Shown: positions 59,601-64,000, counted from the stretch's first letter. The stretch: DNA of 64,000 nucleotides from Henricia sp. BOLD:AAB3569 (GCA_037783545.1 JBBELK010000540.1:62001-126000), one strand, 5' to 3'. The notes: generated from the sequence alone by a model not told the origin. Numbers and translations: made by a program.

Positions 59601-62270
59601 ATTGGACCCCAAATTTATAGAATGACCCACATGCAAGATTTGTTTTCATTTCGTTTTCAATTTTCAGTTTCCAAATGTGAATCCGGATTGTATAATTTTA
59701 AAACATCTTAAAATATCTAAAATATTTTTAAATATCGAATATATTTCCTGACAGAACAAAAGGCTACACCATATAAAATTGTTTCCTTTTTTATACATTT
59801 TCTAGCATTCAAGGCTTTTTGTGTTCATCTCGATCTGACAAAATATAGACTGAAAACTATGATTTTGGAAGCAACTTACATTAATCAGTGTAGTTAGGCC
59901 GACTCTGCTGTACAGCAGACGATTGGATGACAGAAGAACAATAATATCTCCAGACTTGCTGATTGATACCTAAATATAACAAAACACATGCCAGTGAATT
60001 TACTGGAAAAAAATTGCCGTCATTTTATTTAGCAAATAAAAGGATATGGGATGCCCCCATGTACACGAATCAATTTCTACCACCAAAACTGAGGTGCTAG
60101 CGCATAAACTGCACATTTTGTACAAATTCCACACTGTAGCATTGTGTCGTCACTGCAAACAGACACGCACGTTATGTTTGGAATCAGAACACACTTCTGT
60201 TGGTGGACACAAAATATCGTGCACATCTGTTTGCAGTGACATCTGTTTGCTATGTGTACTTTAATTATTTAACATGACGTTCAGTTTATGCACTACAAGA
60301 AGCATTTCAGTTGTGGTGGATATGGATTCGTCTATATACAGAGACAGCTGGATGCGGCTGATGGTCTAATCACCGTGCGGTTTCATTGGTTTCAAATGAA
60401 GTACAGGACATAACAACCAAATTAGTTTTAAAGAGAGTATACATAATTGGTAAACTGTTACAAATAGTTTTATCTCCCTGTGTGATTGAAGATATGCATG
60501 ATTAAAACCAACCTGAGCAAAAACCAGTCAAAAAAACAGTCAGAAAACAGTCAAAAAAGAGTTTGCAGTCATTTCGCCCCAAAACCACCTCGCCCTGAAC
60601 CATTTCGCCCTGAACCACGGCCTGTGCACGGAGTGGTTTTGGGGCAAAGTGGCACTTGGGCGATGTAGTGTTTGGACAAAGTAATTTGTGGCGAAAAGGC
60701 ACTCGGGCGAGAAGTGGTTTGGGGCGAAAAGGCACTCGGGCGAGAAGTGGTTTGGGGCGAAATGGCACTTGGGCGAAATGGTTTTGGGGCGAATTGGATT
60801 TTTGTCTCATATGAGACGAAAAGTAATTGTTTTACTCATTTCTCAAAGACTATAGCACTTCAGACAAAACCATTTCAGGGGAAGTTTACTACGGTCATCA
60901 TGTTTATATTGTGTAAGTTAGGCGTAAATCTGTGAACATTTCTGATTTTCGAGATTACCATTGATGTATACTGCCTTTAACTTTTAAGAATATGGACAAG
61001 TCATCAGCACAAATTTGATGATGAAGACTACATAACAACAAATTTGTCAGCAACCCGTCAGTCCTTGCCAGTGCATGGCTGCAAGCATAGTGTATTATGC
61101 ACAAAACACAGTATTTAGAGTACTAAAAAGTGTCATGTTGCTGGGCGATGACTAACAAAACTCTGCTTCTCGACAGTCAACAGGGGGCATACGATACGCA
61201 AATTATGCACAGGCACCCTGTTTTTTATGGTGTTTGCATTTCAATATCTAAATTGGTCTAAGCCAAATTCCCCAAAACAGACAGTGCATGAGATACTATT
61301 GAAAATGGGTTAAATTTTACTTGCCTGTTTGATGACTTCAGTGTCAGATATGTTCAGCATTGAAGCGTCACTTCCCGTCATTGTAAAGGAACCGTACTGA
61401 CCTATACCAGAACAATGCAAATATTTGAGATGACTATCAATACAAGTCGCTCAATAAAATTTGTCATGCCTTGTTTACATGATCTGAAATTCTGGTTTAA
61501 ATCCATTGGCAAATGACAAAAGTTATTTAAGATCAAAAGTTTGACACATGGTAGCTTGAGGTTTGGCACACTTGGGATTTTGACAGAATAAAAACCCCCA
61601 TTGTTATGAGCTTAAAGGCCCAGTGGATCATTTGCAATGATCCCAAAAAGTAATCGACGAGTTTACAGGGGAAAAGTTCTGAAAGTAAAGATTTAATTAA
61701 TAACAACTATCCAATGAAAGGTTTTCGCTCAAAATTATATAATTTTACCAGAAAATAATCCGTAAAGATGAAATTATTTAGATCGTTTGCAAACGATTTA
61801 CTTTTTTTGGTTCGCATCTACGCGGTCCAAAATGCATGGGCGCTGTGTACTCCGTGTGCGTGTTCCAACGCGATGCATTTTTATAGATCGCGCGCACACA
61901 CAGTATATGTGCGCCACAGAGTGCATGACGCAAGCCACATAGTATTCGATCAACTGAGAACGAATATATGAAACACCCCGCCAAGACCAGAAAAATGCAT
62001 ATGGATTTTCATGTTTTTTCAAAACGTGGTACATTTGACAAAGCTGAAATTTCTTCGGATGAGTTTGTTGATGTCTTTCTTTTGATTTATAATGGTTTTA
62101 TTCGCAGAATCGCTCAAAAACAGATCATCTACAGGGCCTTAAAAGGCTTATTGTATCATCTGCAGATTTGTCAAACATACCACTGTCATAGTAGAAGTAC
62201 AGTCTCTTCGGGTTCCAGAATAGGAAGCTGGCATTGTGAGTCGTCCTTATGAACAGCAAGGAGACACTAC
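24187..62270 (-). CDS. CATSPERE: CatSper auxiliary subunit gene (epsilon/delta/beta family), 3' part, 14 exons
   Basis: This gene encodes the C-terminal half (about 490 residues) of a single-pass membrane subunit of CatSper, the sperm flagellar calcium channel. Exons were found by reading open segments between AG acceptors and GT donors; phases agree at all 13 junctions. In order, the protein shows SKSGDIIVLLSSNR, a TLTVQPTL beta-rich stretch, FVVGCPPGRHIRV, VEYDWSSYACP, the segment ending LSYNATMRQ, then WTRPYEV, DQGYSFCHLQAKFAV, and a hydrophobic helix near VSLGIFALLTFAVGVISYMY followed by a basic tail. The GCPPG, YDW..YxCP, YNATM and DxxYSFC motifs are, from memory, those of the CatSper beta/delta/epsilon ectodomain. 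The choice of epsilon is tentative. The N-terminal half lies upstream of 62.3 kb. One intron of 18.7 kb carries the giant repeat block. An exon expected between YNATMRQ and YQRCF was not found. Confidence 0.85.
24515..24644. mobile_element. MITE with CACTACTCACAATA ends and TA target
   Basis: Ends cactactcacaataggtt and taacttattgtgagtagtg, flanked by TA on both sides, a mariner/Tc1-type pattern. A larger relative is at 55009-55640. Confidence 0.8.
24678..25218. mobile_element. MITE with GGGCCGTCCATA ends
   Basis: The left end gggccgtccatagagtatgt and right end acttacgtactttatggacggcccc-like sequence (split here to stay short) form an inverted pair. Inside are repeats of ctgtacgca.ggtgtacgca and a C run at 24771-24789. 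The same family is at 29128-29382. Confidence 0.65.
25279..25693 (-). repeat. 3' LTR of a Ty3/gypsy element
   Basis: 415 bp that match 28560-28973 almost exactly. On the element strand it starts TGTGGAGCCCG. It holds three tandem copies of a roughly 60 bp motif (gcaaagtgaagcggtgaaag, then cgatcgggcacacgaggaac). Open frames of 60-258 codons across it are LTR and flanking sequence, not genes. Confidence 0.9.
25866..26444 (-). pseudogene. C-terminal tail of the gypsy polyprotein
   Basis: A Pro/Ser/Asp-rich region with a repeated PLPLTP-like segment, a G run on the plus strand (26223-26239), then RPVRRSKRTTKVKPPERF, a basic tail common at the end of gypsy integrases. Frames are broken at the G run. 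Confidence 0.6.
26445..27744 (-). pseudogene. Ty3/gypsy integrase (broken, interrupted by a MITE)
   Basis: In order on the minus strand it has a Cys pair from the zinc-binding part (FWCQQCKRCGIAKP), EVLAIDFTLLEPS with the first catalytic Asp, the MITE at 27267-27571, then YENVLVITDVFSKF. A frameshift follows, then an in-frame stop just before HSDNGKCFEA (second Asp), and an open stretch with TPYRPQGNGQCERFNRTL (catalytic Glu) and a C-terminal chromatin-binding-like region. The zinc-finger His residues are lost in the RNase H deletion. It cannot be active. Confidence 0.88.
27267..27571. mobile_element. GC-rich MITE inserted in the gypsy integrase
   Basis: About 305 bp with inverted ends cccagtgcgcaagcc and ggcttgcgcactgg, flanked by a GAT/GAT 3 bp target duplication (27264-27266, 27572-27574). 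The interior is very GC-rich with several nested hairpins (ccgacggaccgccgtcgg, ccaccggcggttcgccggtgg-type, ccgctagcggtgccgctagc). A 3 bp duplication is typical of PIF/Harbinger-type elements. The integrase frame on the two sides matches once it is ignored. Confidence 0.85.
27745..28559 (-). pseudogene. Ty3/gypsy reverse transcriptase and start of RNase H (broken)
   Basis: It reads DLTSGYYQVAMSEQD, then FVTPFGLWEYTRLPFGLCNS, then in another frame LLIYLDDVIVYSS (catalytic YLDD), KPKKCGFF, KYLGHLV, LRLFLGFMGFFRKFI and ETDASTSGLGAVLS (start of RNase H). The frame shifts near 28360 between the FGLCNSPATF and YLDD motifs. RNase H is cut off after about 20 residues and joined to integrase sequence. 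The gag, protease and first part of the polymerase are absent. It lies inside the last CatSper intron, on the same strand as that gene. Confidence 0.85.
28560..28973 (-). repeat. 5' LTR of a Ty3/gypsy element
   Basis: Pair of 25279-25693 with only a handful of differences, so the element is fairly young or was gene-converted. It carries the same three tandem 60 bp motifs. It abuts reverse-transcriptase coding sequence directly. Confidence 0.9.
29128..29382. mobile_element. MITE with GGGGCCGTCCATAAAG ends, split by a hAT-like palindrome
   Basis: The right end tacgtaattaatggatggcccc is an inverted copy of the left ggggccgtccataaagta, interrupted near 29139. Same family as 24678-25218. Confidence 0.65.
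29139..29222. mobile_element. hAT-like palindromic MITE, CAGTGGCGGATCC ends
   Basis: cagtggcggatccagcctca at the left and its complement gaggttggatccgccactg at the right, with arms of about 30 bp. The CAGTGGCGGATCC end is a common hAT-type terminus. It appears to sit inside the GGGGCCGTCCATA MITE. Confidence 0.75.
29453..29592. repeat. Minisatellite, 23 bp unit, about six copies
   Basis: Tandem cctcaaacctcgaggtcaga-type units (23 bp each), six in a row with one or two changes in the last copies. Each unit holds a cctcgagg palindrome. A 128-codon frame across it is simply the translated repeat. Confidence 0.9.
29814..29980 (-). CDS. CATSPERE: CatSper subunit penultimate exon
   Basis: It starts in phase 0 after acceptor tacatacag and reads IYQRCFTSNTTTDSLSLW, TRPYEVMNSTGIASIVW, SAERNNSIYQFTATVMDQGY. 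It ends in phase 2 at gtaatg; AG plus C of the last exon gives Ser, restoring the DQGYSFC motif across the junction. Confidence 0.9.
30107..30280 (+). repeat. Left arm of the 16.5 kb block
   Basis: 174 bp inverted copy of 46459-46633, about 90 percent alike by eye. The arm ends exactly where the first array unit starts with CTAGAGG. Confidence 0.85.
30281..38689. repeat. Tandem array 1: four units of 1.8-2.5 kb, each an A-B pair of 1 kb halves
   Basis: Units start at 30281, 32323, 34373 and 36195 with ctagaggtatgtctgttgat, then aacagagcatatggctttcc. Each unit is made of two related halves of about 1 kb, A and B. They differ in fixed positions (for example gacgacgcagcc in A, gacagggcaccc/gcagcc in B), so the array is a higher-order repeat. 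Unit 3 lacks about 0.2 kb near its head; unit 4 has an extra partial half and a (tacactctg)5 run at 36295-36340. Units 1 and 2 hold five exact TGACGTCA palindromes each. The recurring 67-codon frames are repeat translations in both strands, not genes. Confidence 0.95.
38690..44518. repeat. Tandem array 2: four units of about 1.45 kb
   Basis: Units start at 38690, 40154, 41617 and 43061 with ctaga(cc/aa)tgtgttcgtt, a hairpin (gtgttcgtt/aacgaacac), then catggctgttcccctcc, and end in gtggaagaaggaaaag plus an A-rich run. Inside are repeated gaccaataggaaacgaggtc blocks, many exact AGGTCAAAGGTCA motifs, cgctagagggcgctattt blocks, and gatgacgtcatcatgacgtc clusters. Unit 3 has a different middle (three short agacctttgttagt units). 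No gene. Confidence 0.95.
44519..44878. repeat. Cassette of seven hairpin mini-units with A tracts
   Basis: Three units of ttaacgaaaacaaaggctgt leading into a hairpin (GGCTGTTCC/GGAACAGCC), then four units of atcagaacagtttcaaaggc leading into a hairpin (GGCTTTCCGC/GCGGAAAGCC). They are separated by A runs of 5-19 bases. Stem sequences are perfect while loops vary. The first type resembles the head of array 2 units (acgaacacatggctgttccc), the second the head of array 1 units (aacagagcatatggctttcc). The long open frame through it is a repeat translation. Confidence 0.92.
44879..46457 (+). mobile_element. Tc1-like element, rearranged, split by a TTAA MITE
   Basis: Inverted ends acccaatttcaaaattcaca / tgtgaattttgaaattgggt and a longer arm around gttaactgtttctcaatcaa. 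The plus strand encodes ARIFGLEGIQRMVWHANSPD then LNPIEHLWDQLK, the Tc1 hallmark with the final catalytic Glu, and continues after the MITE as RSVYARINAVITLDDL. The left part carries, on the minus strand, LNAHRYVNEILRPHVAPYAA and GRMDGYPRQRVT, so part of the element is inverted relative to the rest. The transposase is incomplete. Confidence 0.85.
45278..46245. mobile_element. TTAA-flanked MITE, 0.97 kb family, copy 2 (inside Tc1)
   Basis: Same family as 20138-21109. It lies at a TTAA inside the Tc1-like transposase frame (gaccagcTTAA ... TTAAgcgttc), and removal of the MITE plus one TTAA would rejoin the frame. Confidence 0.92.
46459..46633 (-). repeat. Right arm of the 16.5 kb block
   Basis: Inverted copy of 30107-30280. 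The Tc1-like element ends within a few bases of its inner edge. Confidence 0.85.
46634..47280. other. Intron sequence, no feature recognised
   Basis: Searched for the missing CatSper exon on the minus strand (Gln-Thr-Trp or Trp-Gly-Pro codons next to splice sites) and found none. It has a ccgtatagtaccggtactgc patch of inverted character near 47110. Nothing else stands out. Confidence 0.5.
47281..47512. mobile_element. MITE with GGTTATAGTCGAGTCC ends
   Basis: ggttatagtcgagtccatca at the left, gatggactcgactacaacc at the right, and many cacaagtc/gacttgtg repeats between, so most of the element can fold back on itself. Confidence 0.8.
47674..48007. mobile_element. MITE with ATTGATTGCTTTCC ends
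   Basis: attgattgctttccgtgacg and the complement cgtcaccggaaagcaatcaat bound about 330 bp of intron sequence. The ends contain a CRE-like tgacgt(c). Confidence 0.75.
48030..48235 (-). repeat. Dispersed repeat, shared with 58960-59190
   Basis: On the minus strand it matches 58960-59190 (cacagacgccatctt, gtaggaaaaa.gctact, tattaaac.ccat, acgcgcacgcg, gcgcagcc). It starts close to the inner edge of the neighbouring MITE; function unknown. Confidence 0.7.
48708..48807 (-). CDS. CATSPERE: CatSper subunit exon ending YNATMRQ
   Basis: It reads YNHDQLVGELTSNYIVNE then EQRRTDLSYNATMRQ and ends in phase 0 at donor gtatgg. In the family I would expect a further Cys/Trp-containing exon right after this point. 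The next coding segment I can find is 18.7 kb downstream. Confidence 0.88.
48911..49087. mobile_element. MITE with GGGGCCGTCCAAAGTTGT ends
   Basis: ggggccgtccaaagttgtga on the left and acaactttggacggcagcccc-type end on the right. About 177 bp, related at the tips to the GGGGCCGTCCATAAAG family. Confidence 0.8.
49131..49690. repeat. Tandem duplication, 276 bp unit, two copies
   Basis: aaattgccactttgtataaa starts at 49131 and again at 49407; the copies are nearly identical (aggttgtaat against atgttgtaat), and a third start at 49683 diverges at once. Each unit holds an inverted pair, gagcagcgccctcatgcggc and gccgcatgaaggcgctgttc. Confidence 0.95.
50392..50471 (-). CDS. CATSPERE: CatSper subunit exon with YDW...CP motif
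   Basis: It reads VVEYDWSSYACPILCHYQ then QEFRPIID, with a split Leu codon at the donor gtaagt. The acceptor follows a run of T on the coding strand (a poly-A on the plus strand). Confidence 0.9.
50726..50771 (-). CDS. CATSPERE: CatSper subunit micro-exon (46 bp)
   Basis: A 46 bp exon encoding NAYLEDDGSVPLNSK after one base of a split codon. Acceptor cttttcag, donor gtaagt. It is too short to stand alone, but it fits phase with both neighbours and lies between the conserved GCPPG and YDW segments. Confidence 0.8.
50835..51303 (-). mobile_element. Tc1-like MITE with a transposase helix-turn-helix fragment
   Basis: Ends actgacacactttagaaatg and its complement at the right, next to TA. On the minus strand MPRLAKGERERALGMALAG then ISHSEVAGTFNVH resembles the first DNA-binding helix-turn-helix of Tc1/mariner transposases. 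The rest of the transposase is missing. It lies in a CatSper intron between the micro-exon and the GCPPG exon. Confidence 0.75.
51340..51605 (-). repeat. SINE-like remnant with a B box
   Basis: On the minus strand it contains tgggttcgaatcctgg, a good RNA polymerase III B box, near 51583-51596, followed by non-tRNA sequence. No convincing A box was found at the usual distance. Read as an old SINE remnant rather than a tRNA gene. Confidence 0.5.
51640..52910. repeat. Intron repeat filled by a TTAA MITE (paralogue of 58555-58865)
   Basis: gttgataaactgccttgtag, then gatgcagta, cttcagaaaacc, the MITE at 51724-52679, then ccatggtttttgtgttgaat, atcatgtggtgtttgttacc. The copy at 58555-58865 has the same order without the MITE. 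Confidence 0.85.
51724..52679. mobile_element. TTAA-flanked MITE, 0.97 kb family, copy 3
   Basis: Third copy of the 20138-21109 family with TTAA at both ends. The paralogous empty site at about 58645 supports simple insertion. Confidence 0.92.
52967..53061 (-). CDS. CATSPERE: CatSper subunit exon with GCPPG motif
   Basis: It reads IAHFVVGCPPGRHIRVRK then PDSCIEFGNYTIP. The FVVGCPPGRHI signature is one of the strongest family marks in this gene. The exon ends in phase 2 and the split Ser codon is completed by the next exon. Confidence 0.9.
53118..53350 (+). repeat. tRNA-like SINE, Leu/Ser-type head
   Basis: The head ggtacagtggccgagtggttaag looks like a tRNA-Leu or tRNA-Ser A-box region, but the B box is decayed (ggtatccgatatccgg). 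The body (ttgagcaaggcactaaaa, ccttcggaagggatgtaaag) does not match the other SINE. It lies in the intron just upstream of the GCPPG exon. Confidence 0.65.
53589..53714. mobile_element. MITE with TGTAGTCTTGGTGC ends
   Basis: Inverted arms of about 31 bp: tgtagtcttggtgcgagacg, attctctgtg and its complement ending gcaccaagactaca. The centre is a short 65 bp stretch. Confidence 0.85.
53745..53975. mobile_element. MITE of the CCCCAGGGGTGGGGATTTT family
   Basis: cacctatcaattgtttcccc at the left; gttgccccaggggtgggg, then tcacgcaaaaagtgacaatc at the right, also seen at 1857-1960. Related to the CTATCAACTT elements at 8782 and 15148. Confidence 0.6.
54483..54599 (-). CDS. CATSPERE: CatSper subunit exon
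   Basis: Thirty-nine codons, phase 0 at both ends: TLTVQPTLNLASPLSSIG, then EVIIEVKPVQGDISCKRH, then TNM. Acceptor ttcccag, donor gtaaga. It is a beta-sandwich-like segment just before the GCPPG exon. Confidence 0.85.
55009..55640. mobile_element. MITE with CTACTCACAATAAGTTAG ends
   Basis: ctactcacaataagttaggg and its complement ccctaacttattgtaagtag bound about 630 bp. Larger relative of 24515-24644. Confidence 0.8.
55648..55832. repeat. Long hairpin, about 80 bp arms
   Basis: acaaatacagcatggttt, agtagtgggaattactggtc, ggtgtaggttagcttgacta and their complements enclose a short loop tcgacgcgaagcggag. The gaggtgtagtaa near 56179 repeats the ttactacacctc at 55813, so the hairpin may be one end of a 0.5 kb element. 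Confidence 0.85.
56208..56291 (-). CDS. CATSPERE: CatSper subunit exon
   Basis: Twenty-eight codons, phase 0 at both ends, encoding VISSSLNILQIKEEDTW and TYHPGWLAVNK. Acceptor tttattcag, donor gtatag. Confidence 0.8.
56815..57085 (+). repeat. Dispersed repeat, inverted relative of 63790-64000
   Basis: It shares ccagccagttttaaa, gtgcgtgcgcgta, ctgcattac and gtgcgatcgaacaaa with the reverse complement of 63790-64000. GC-rich with alternating purine-pyrimidine acgcgcgt-type stretches. Confidence 0.65.
57222..57335 (-). CDS. CATSPERE: CatSper subunit exon
   Basis: Thirty-eight codons, phase 0 at both ends, starting YKRFEHSDTASIYYLDIG and continuing DVVQLWASLTFPSSADGTLQ. The acceptor follows a pyrimidine tract (tttttccag); the donor is gtacca. 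Confidence 0.8.
57782..57863 (-). CDS. CATSPERE: CatSper subunit exon
   Basis: It reads EVDGSMRWSYPLDIEIAG then VLGHTDTCP. Acceptor is ttgtacag and donor gtaggt. It begins with one base of a split codon and ends in phase 0. Confidence 0.8.
58371..58459 (-). CDS. CATSPERE: CatSper subunit exon
   Basis: It reads LAASELPTTSCSLLIDQLS then NLFIIKGDNA. It starts in phase 0 after acceptor cctcacag and ends in phase 2 at gtatgt. The AG left over joins T of the next exon to give Ser. Confidence 0.8.
58555..58865. repeat. Intron repeat, empty-site paralogue
   Basis: It matches 51640-51723 joined to 52680-52910. It reads cttcagaaaacctgaaaatt where the other copy has the MITE. Confidence 0.85.
58960..59190 (+). 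repeat. Dispersed repeat, relative of 48030-48235
   Basis: Inverted copy of 48030-48235. Open frames through it (82 codons) show no domain. Confidence 0.7.
59371..59630. mobile_element. MITE with TGGGTCATTCTATAAATTTG ends
   Basis: tgggtcattctataaatttg, gggtccaa on the left and the exact complement on the right, about 260 bp, with a second inner pair gtccccgttac / gtaacggggac. Confidence 0.85.
59880..59969 (-). CDS. CATSPERE: CatSper subunit exon
   Basis: Thirty codons, phase 0 at both ends, donor gtaagt. It encodes VSISKSGDIIVLLSSNRLL and YSRVGLTTLIN, a beta-propeller-like strand pair with a G-D-I-I-V-L-L-S core. Confidence 0.8.
60430..60980. mobile_element. TTAA-flanked element with TTCGCCC repeats, copy 1
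   Basis: Ends TTAAAGAGAGTATACATAAT and TATACTGCCTTTAA. The centre (60565-60795) is a run of ttcgcccc / ggggcgaaa words spaced about 18-20 bp, forming a large hairpin. Inverted relative of 62634-63162. Open frames through the repeat are artefacts. Confidence 0.8.
61325..61401 (-). CDS. CATSPERE: CatSper subunit exon with GC donor
   Basis: It reads QYGSFTMTGSDASMLNIS then DTEVIKQ. The acceptor after ggtatag keeps phase with the upstream exon (G+GT makes Gly). A second AG five bases later would break phase. The donor is CAG followed by gcaagt, a GC-AG intron. Confidence 0.75.
61760..61985. repeat. GC-rich patch in an upstream CatSper intron
   Basis: It contains gatcgtttgcaaacgattta (a perfect small palindrome) and alternating gcgcgcacacacagtatatgtg. 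Overlapping open frames on both strands (67-78 codons) show no known domain. Possibly a MITE, but I could not pair its ends. Confidence 0.4.
62181..62270 (-). CDS. CATSPERE: CatSper subunit exon, most 5' seen
   Basis: The acceptor follows gcaatacag and the donor is gtatgt. It reads SVSLLFIRTTHNASFLFW then NPKRLYFYYDSG. It starts with two bases of a split codon and ends in phase 1, which fits the next exon. The upstream exon is outside the window or unrecognised in 62.3-64.0 kb. Confidence 0.75.
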
Positions 62271-62430
62271 CTGTATTGCACAGAATGTAGAGAAAAATTG
62301 GAAAACCATGTAGTATTCAATTCCTCGAAATATGCCCACAAAATAGAAACTATGACAGAAAAAGCAGTGTTGCCATTGTAGTCAAATGGCTAATTTTCCC
62401 AGATGTCTACATCTCTAGTAGTGCTGAGCA

Positions 62431-63205
62431 GGGGCCAATTTCATAAAGCTGTTTAGCAGAAACATTTGTTTAATCCAAAATTTGTTTGCTTTATAAAAAT
62501 GGGTTTTCAGTCAAAATCCTATATGGTATGTATTACAGTTGACTGGTGTTTTGCTATTCTTGCCAAAAACACAAATTGACATACAATTTTGACTATTCCC
62601 ATCTCTATTTAAAGCAAACAAATTTTAGATTAAAGGCAGTATACATCATTGGTAATCTCGAAAATCAGAAATGTTCACAGATTTACGCCCAACTTAAACA
62701 CAATATAAACATGATGACCGTAGAAAACTTCCCCTGAAATGGTTTTGTCTGAAGTGCTATATATATAGTCTTTGAGAAATGAGTAAAACAATTAGTTTTC
62801 GTCTCATGAGATGAAAATCCAATTCGCCCCAAAACCATTTCACCCAAGTGCCATTTCGCCCCAAACCACTTCGCCCGAGTGCCATTTCGCCCCAAAATAC
62901 TTCGTCCAAACACTACATCGCCCAAATGCCACTTCGCCCCAAAACAACTTCGTGCACAGGAGGTGGTTCAGGGCGAAATGGTTCAGGGCGAAGTGGTTTT
63001 GGGGCGAAATGACTGCAAACCCTTTTTTAACCGTTTTCTCAAAAGTTATACGAAGTACGGAGCTGGTTTTTGCTCAAGTTGGTTTTAATCATGTATATCT
63101 TCAATCACACAGGGCGATAACACTATTTGTAACAGTTTACCAATCATGTATACTATCTTTAAGCAAATTTGTCTGCTAAACAGCTTTATGAAATTGGCCC
63201 CAGCA
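62431..63205. mobile_element. MITE, GGGGCCAATTTCATAAAG family, split by a TTAA element
   Basis: ggggccaatttcataaagct at the left, agctttatgaaattggcccc at the right. The element at 62634-63162 sits in its right half at a TTAA. Confidence 0.85.
62634..63162. mobile_element. TTAA-flanked element with TTCGCCC repeats, copy 2 (nested)
   Basis: gaTTAAAGGCAGTATACATC at the left, GTATACTATCTTTAAgca at the right. The centre (62820-63010) repeats ttcgccccaaa words. Inverted relative of 60430-60980. Confidence 0.85.
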
Positions 63206-63210
63206 CACCT

Positions 63211-63462
63211 GTGGCCAATTTCATAGAGGTATTTAAGCACAAAAATTTGCTTAGGTACAAAAAACACTTGCTTAGTAGAGAACGTTATGAGTGAAATCCT
63301 AATGTAATAGAAATAGTGTATGACCAGTGTTAGAGGACTGTTTCATTTAATACCATGATGACAATCACATTAAATGTTTGATGGTAATCTCATTTTATCA
63401 AGCCTGGTTTCAATGCTCAAGCAATTTTTCATGCTTAAGCAGCTCTGTAAAATTGGCCCCTG
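63211..63462. mobile_element. MITE, GGCCAATTTCATAGAG family
   Basis: tggccaatttcatagaggta at the left and taaaattggcccctgg at the right, with aagcatgaaaaattg-type inner arms, closest to the copy at 10113-10356. Confidence 0.8.
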
Positions 63463-63471
63463 GACAAATTG

Positions 63472-63635
63472 GAGTTCTCTGGAGGTTTTCCTCCCACTTC
63501 TAAAACTCCATCCCCTTCTTCATCTTAAGTAGATAATAAAGTATAGTTAAAGATAATACAGTATATAGTTGATGGCATAAAGGGCCTCAGTTGCCAAAGA
63601 TGCCATAAAATTAACAACAACTACAGTGCCCTCTT
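63472..63635 (+). repeat. Same SINE family, 5'-truncated
   Basis: It shares the SINE body and tail from cctcccacttctaaaact, through gataataaagtatagttaaag and gatggcataaagggcc, to an AACAAC end, on the plus strand. The tRNA-like head is missing, as expected from incomplete reverse transcription. Confidence 0.8.
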
Positions 63636-63789
63636 CAGACTATTTTATTTAGGGACTAAAACGGATTGTTTAAGACCGGCCAAATCCACTTTTAATCCCA
63701 TTCATCAATACCTTTTTTGTGTAAATCGGTAAAACTCACAAAAATTAGCCTGTCGTTGCATTCACTTTTTCCCTTATCTTGTTGTTTGT

Positions 63790-64000
63790 ATGTTCAAACT
63801 GCTAGCTATACGTCAAATTGTTTGTTCGATCACGCGCGTTGCGTGTAATGCAGGTATGTTGTGTACGCGCACGCACACGACCGCACATTTTGCTGTCGGA
63901 AGCGTTGCAGTTTCTGTGTGCGAGTTCCATACGCTTACTAGGGCGCAGGCAGACACGCGAGCCAGCCAGTTTTAATCACTGGTTATTATCGTTCGTTAAA
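63790..64000 (-). repeat. Dispersed repeat, inverted relative of 56815-57085 (runs off the window)
   Basis: On the minus strand it matches 56815-57085. It has several short tgtacgcgcacgcacac-like runs. It may be the upstream intron of the CatSper gene. Confidence 0.6.

Noticed and set aside
60486-60935. Open frames with repeated FRPKPLLARVP or GEKALGREVVW segments
   Set aside because: Translations of the TTCGCCC word repeat in a foldback element.

Overview
This window is animal nuclear DNA, most likely from an echinoderm, possibly a sea star. Three things suggest this: an intron-rich sperm ion-channel subunit gene, a small secreted C-type lectin, and a very high load of tRNA-derived SINEs, foldback MITEs, a Ty3/gypsy element and Tc1-like fragments. 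The species is an inference. No bacterial gene organisation, CRISPR array or rRNA gene is present.

Layout. 1-5.2 kb: two copies of a segment at least 1.85 kb long, 3.3 kb apart, each with a tRNA-derived SINE and a palindromic MITE; a weak first-exon candidate follows at 5.49 kb. 6.1-8.3 kb: back-to-back MITEs. 7.5-20.1 kb: a roughly 6.2 kb segmental duplication. Each copy carries a damaged C-type lectin fragment and a set of nested foldback elements. 20.1-22.0 kb: a TTAA-flanked MITE, then an intact intronless C-type lectin gene on the minus strand. 22.4-22.6 kb: a long G-rich tract.

24.2-62.3 kb: the 3' part of one minus-strand gene. I could read 14 exons, and their splice phases agree at every junction. 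It encodes an auxiliary subunit of the sperm calcium channel CatSper (beta/delta/epsilon family, best fit epsilon). The 5' half of the gene lies beyond 62.3 kb. Its introns hold almost all the other features: a decayed Ty3/gypsy element (25.3-29.0 kb, inside the last intron), a 16.5 kb block bounded by 175 bp inverted repeats (30.1-46.6 kb), and many MITEs.

The 16.5 kb block is the most unusual object. It contains four 1.8-2.5 kb tandem units, then four 1.45 kb tandem units. All eight start at a CTAG next to a short hairpin. They are followed by seven roughly 50 bp hairpin-plus-A-tract mini-units that carry the head sequences of both families. The units are dense in exact TGACGTCA palindromes, CCAAT boxes and, in the second array, AGGTCAAAGGTCA (DR1) motifs. 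A Tc1-like element with a TTAA-type MITE inside its transposase frame closes the block. Whether the block is one giant element, tandem Helitron-like insertions, or a satellite inside an old foldback element is open.
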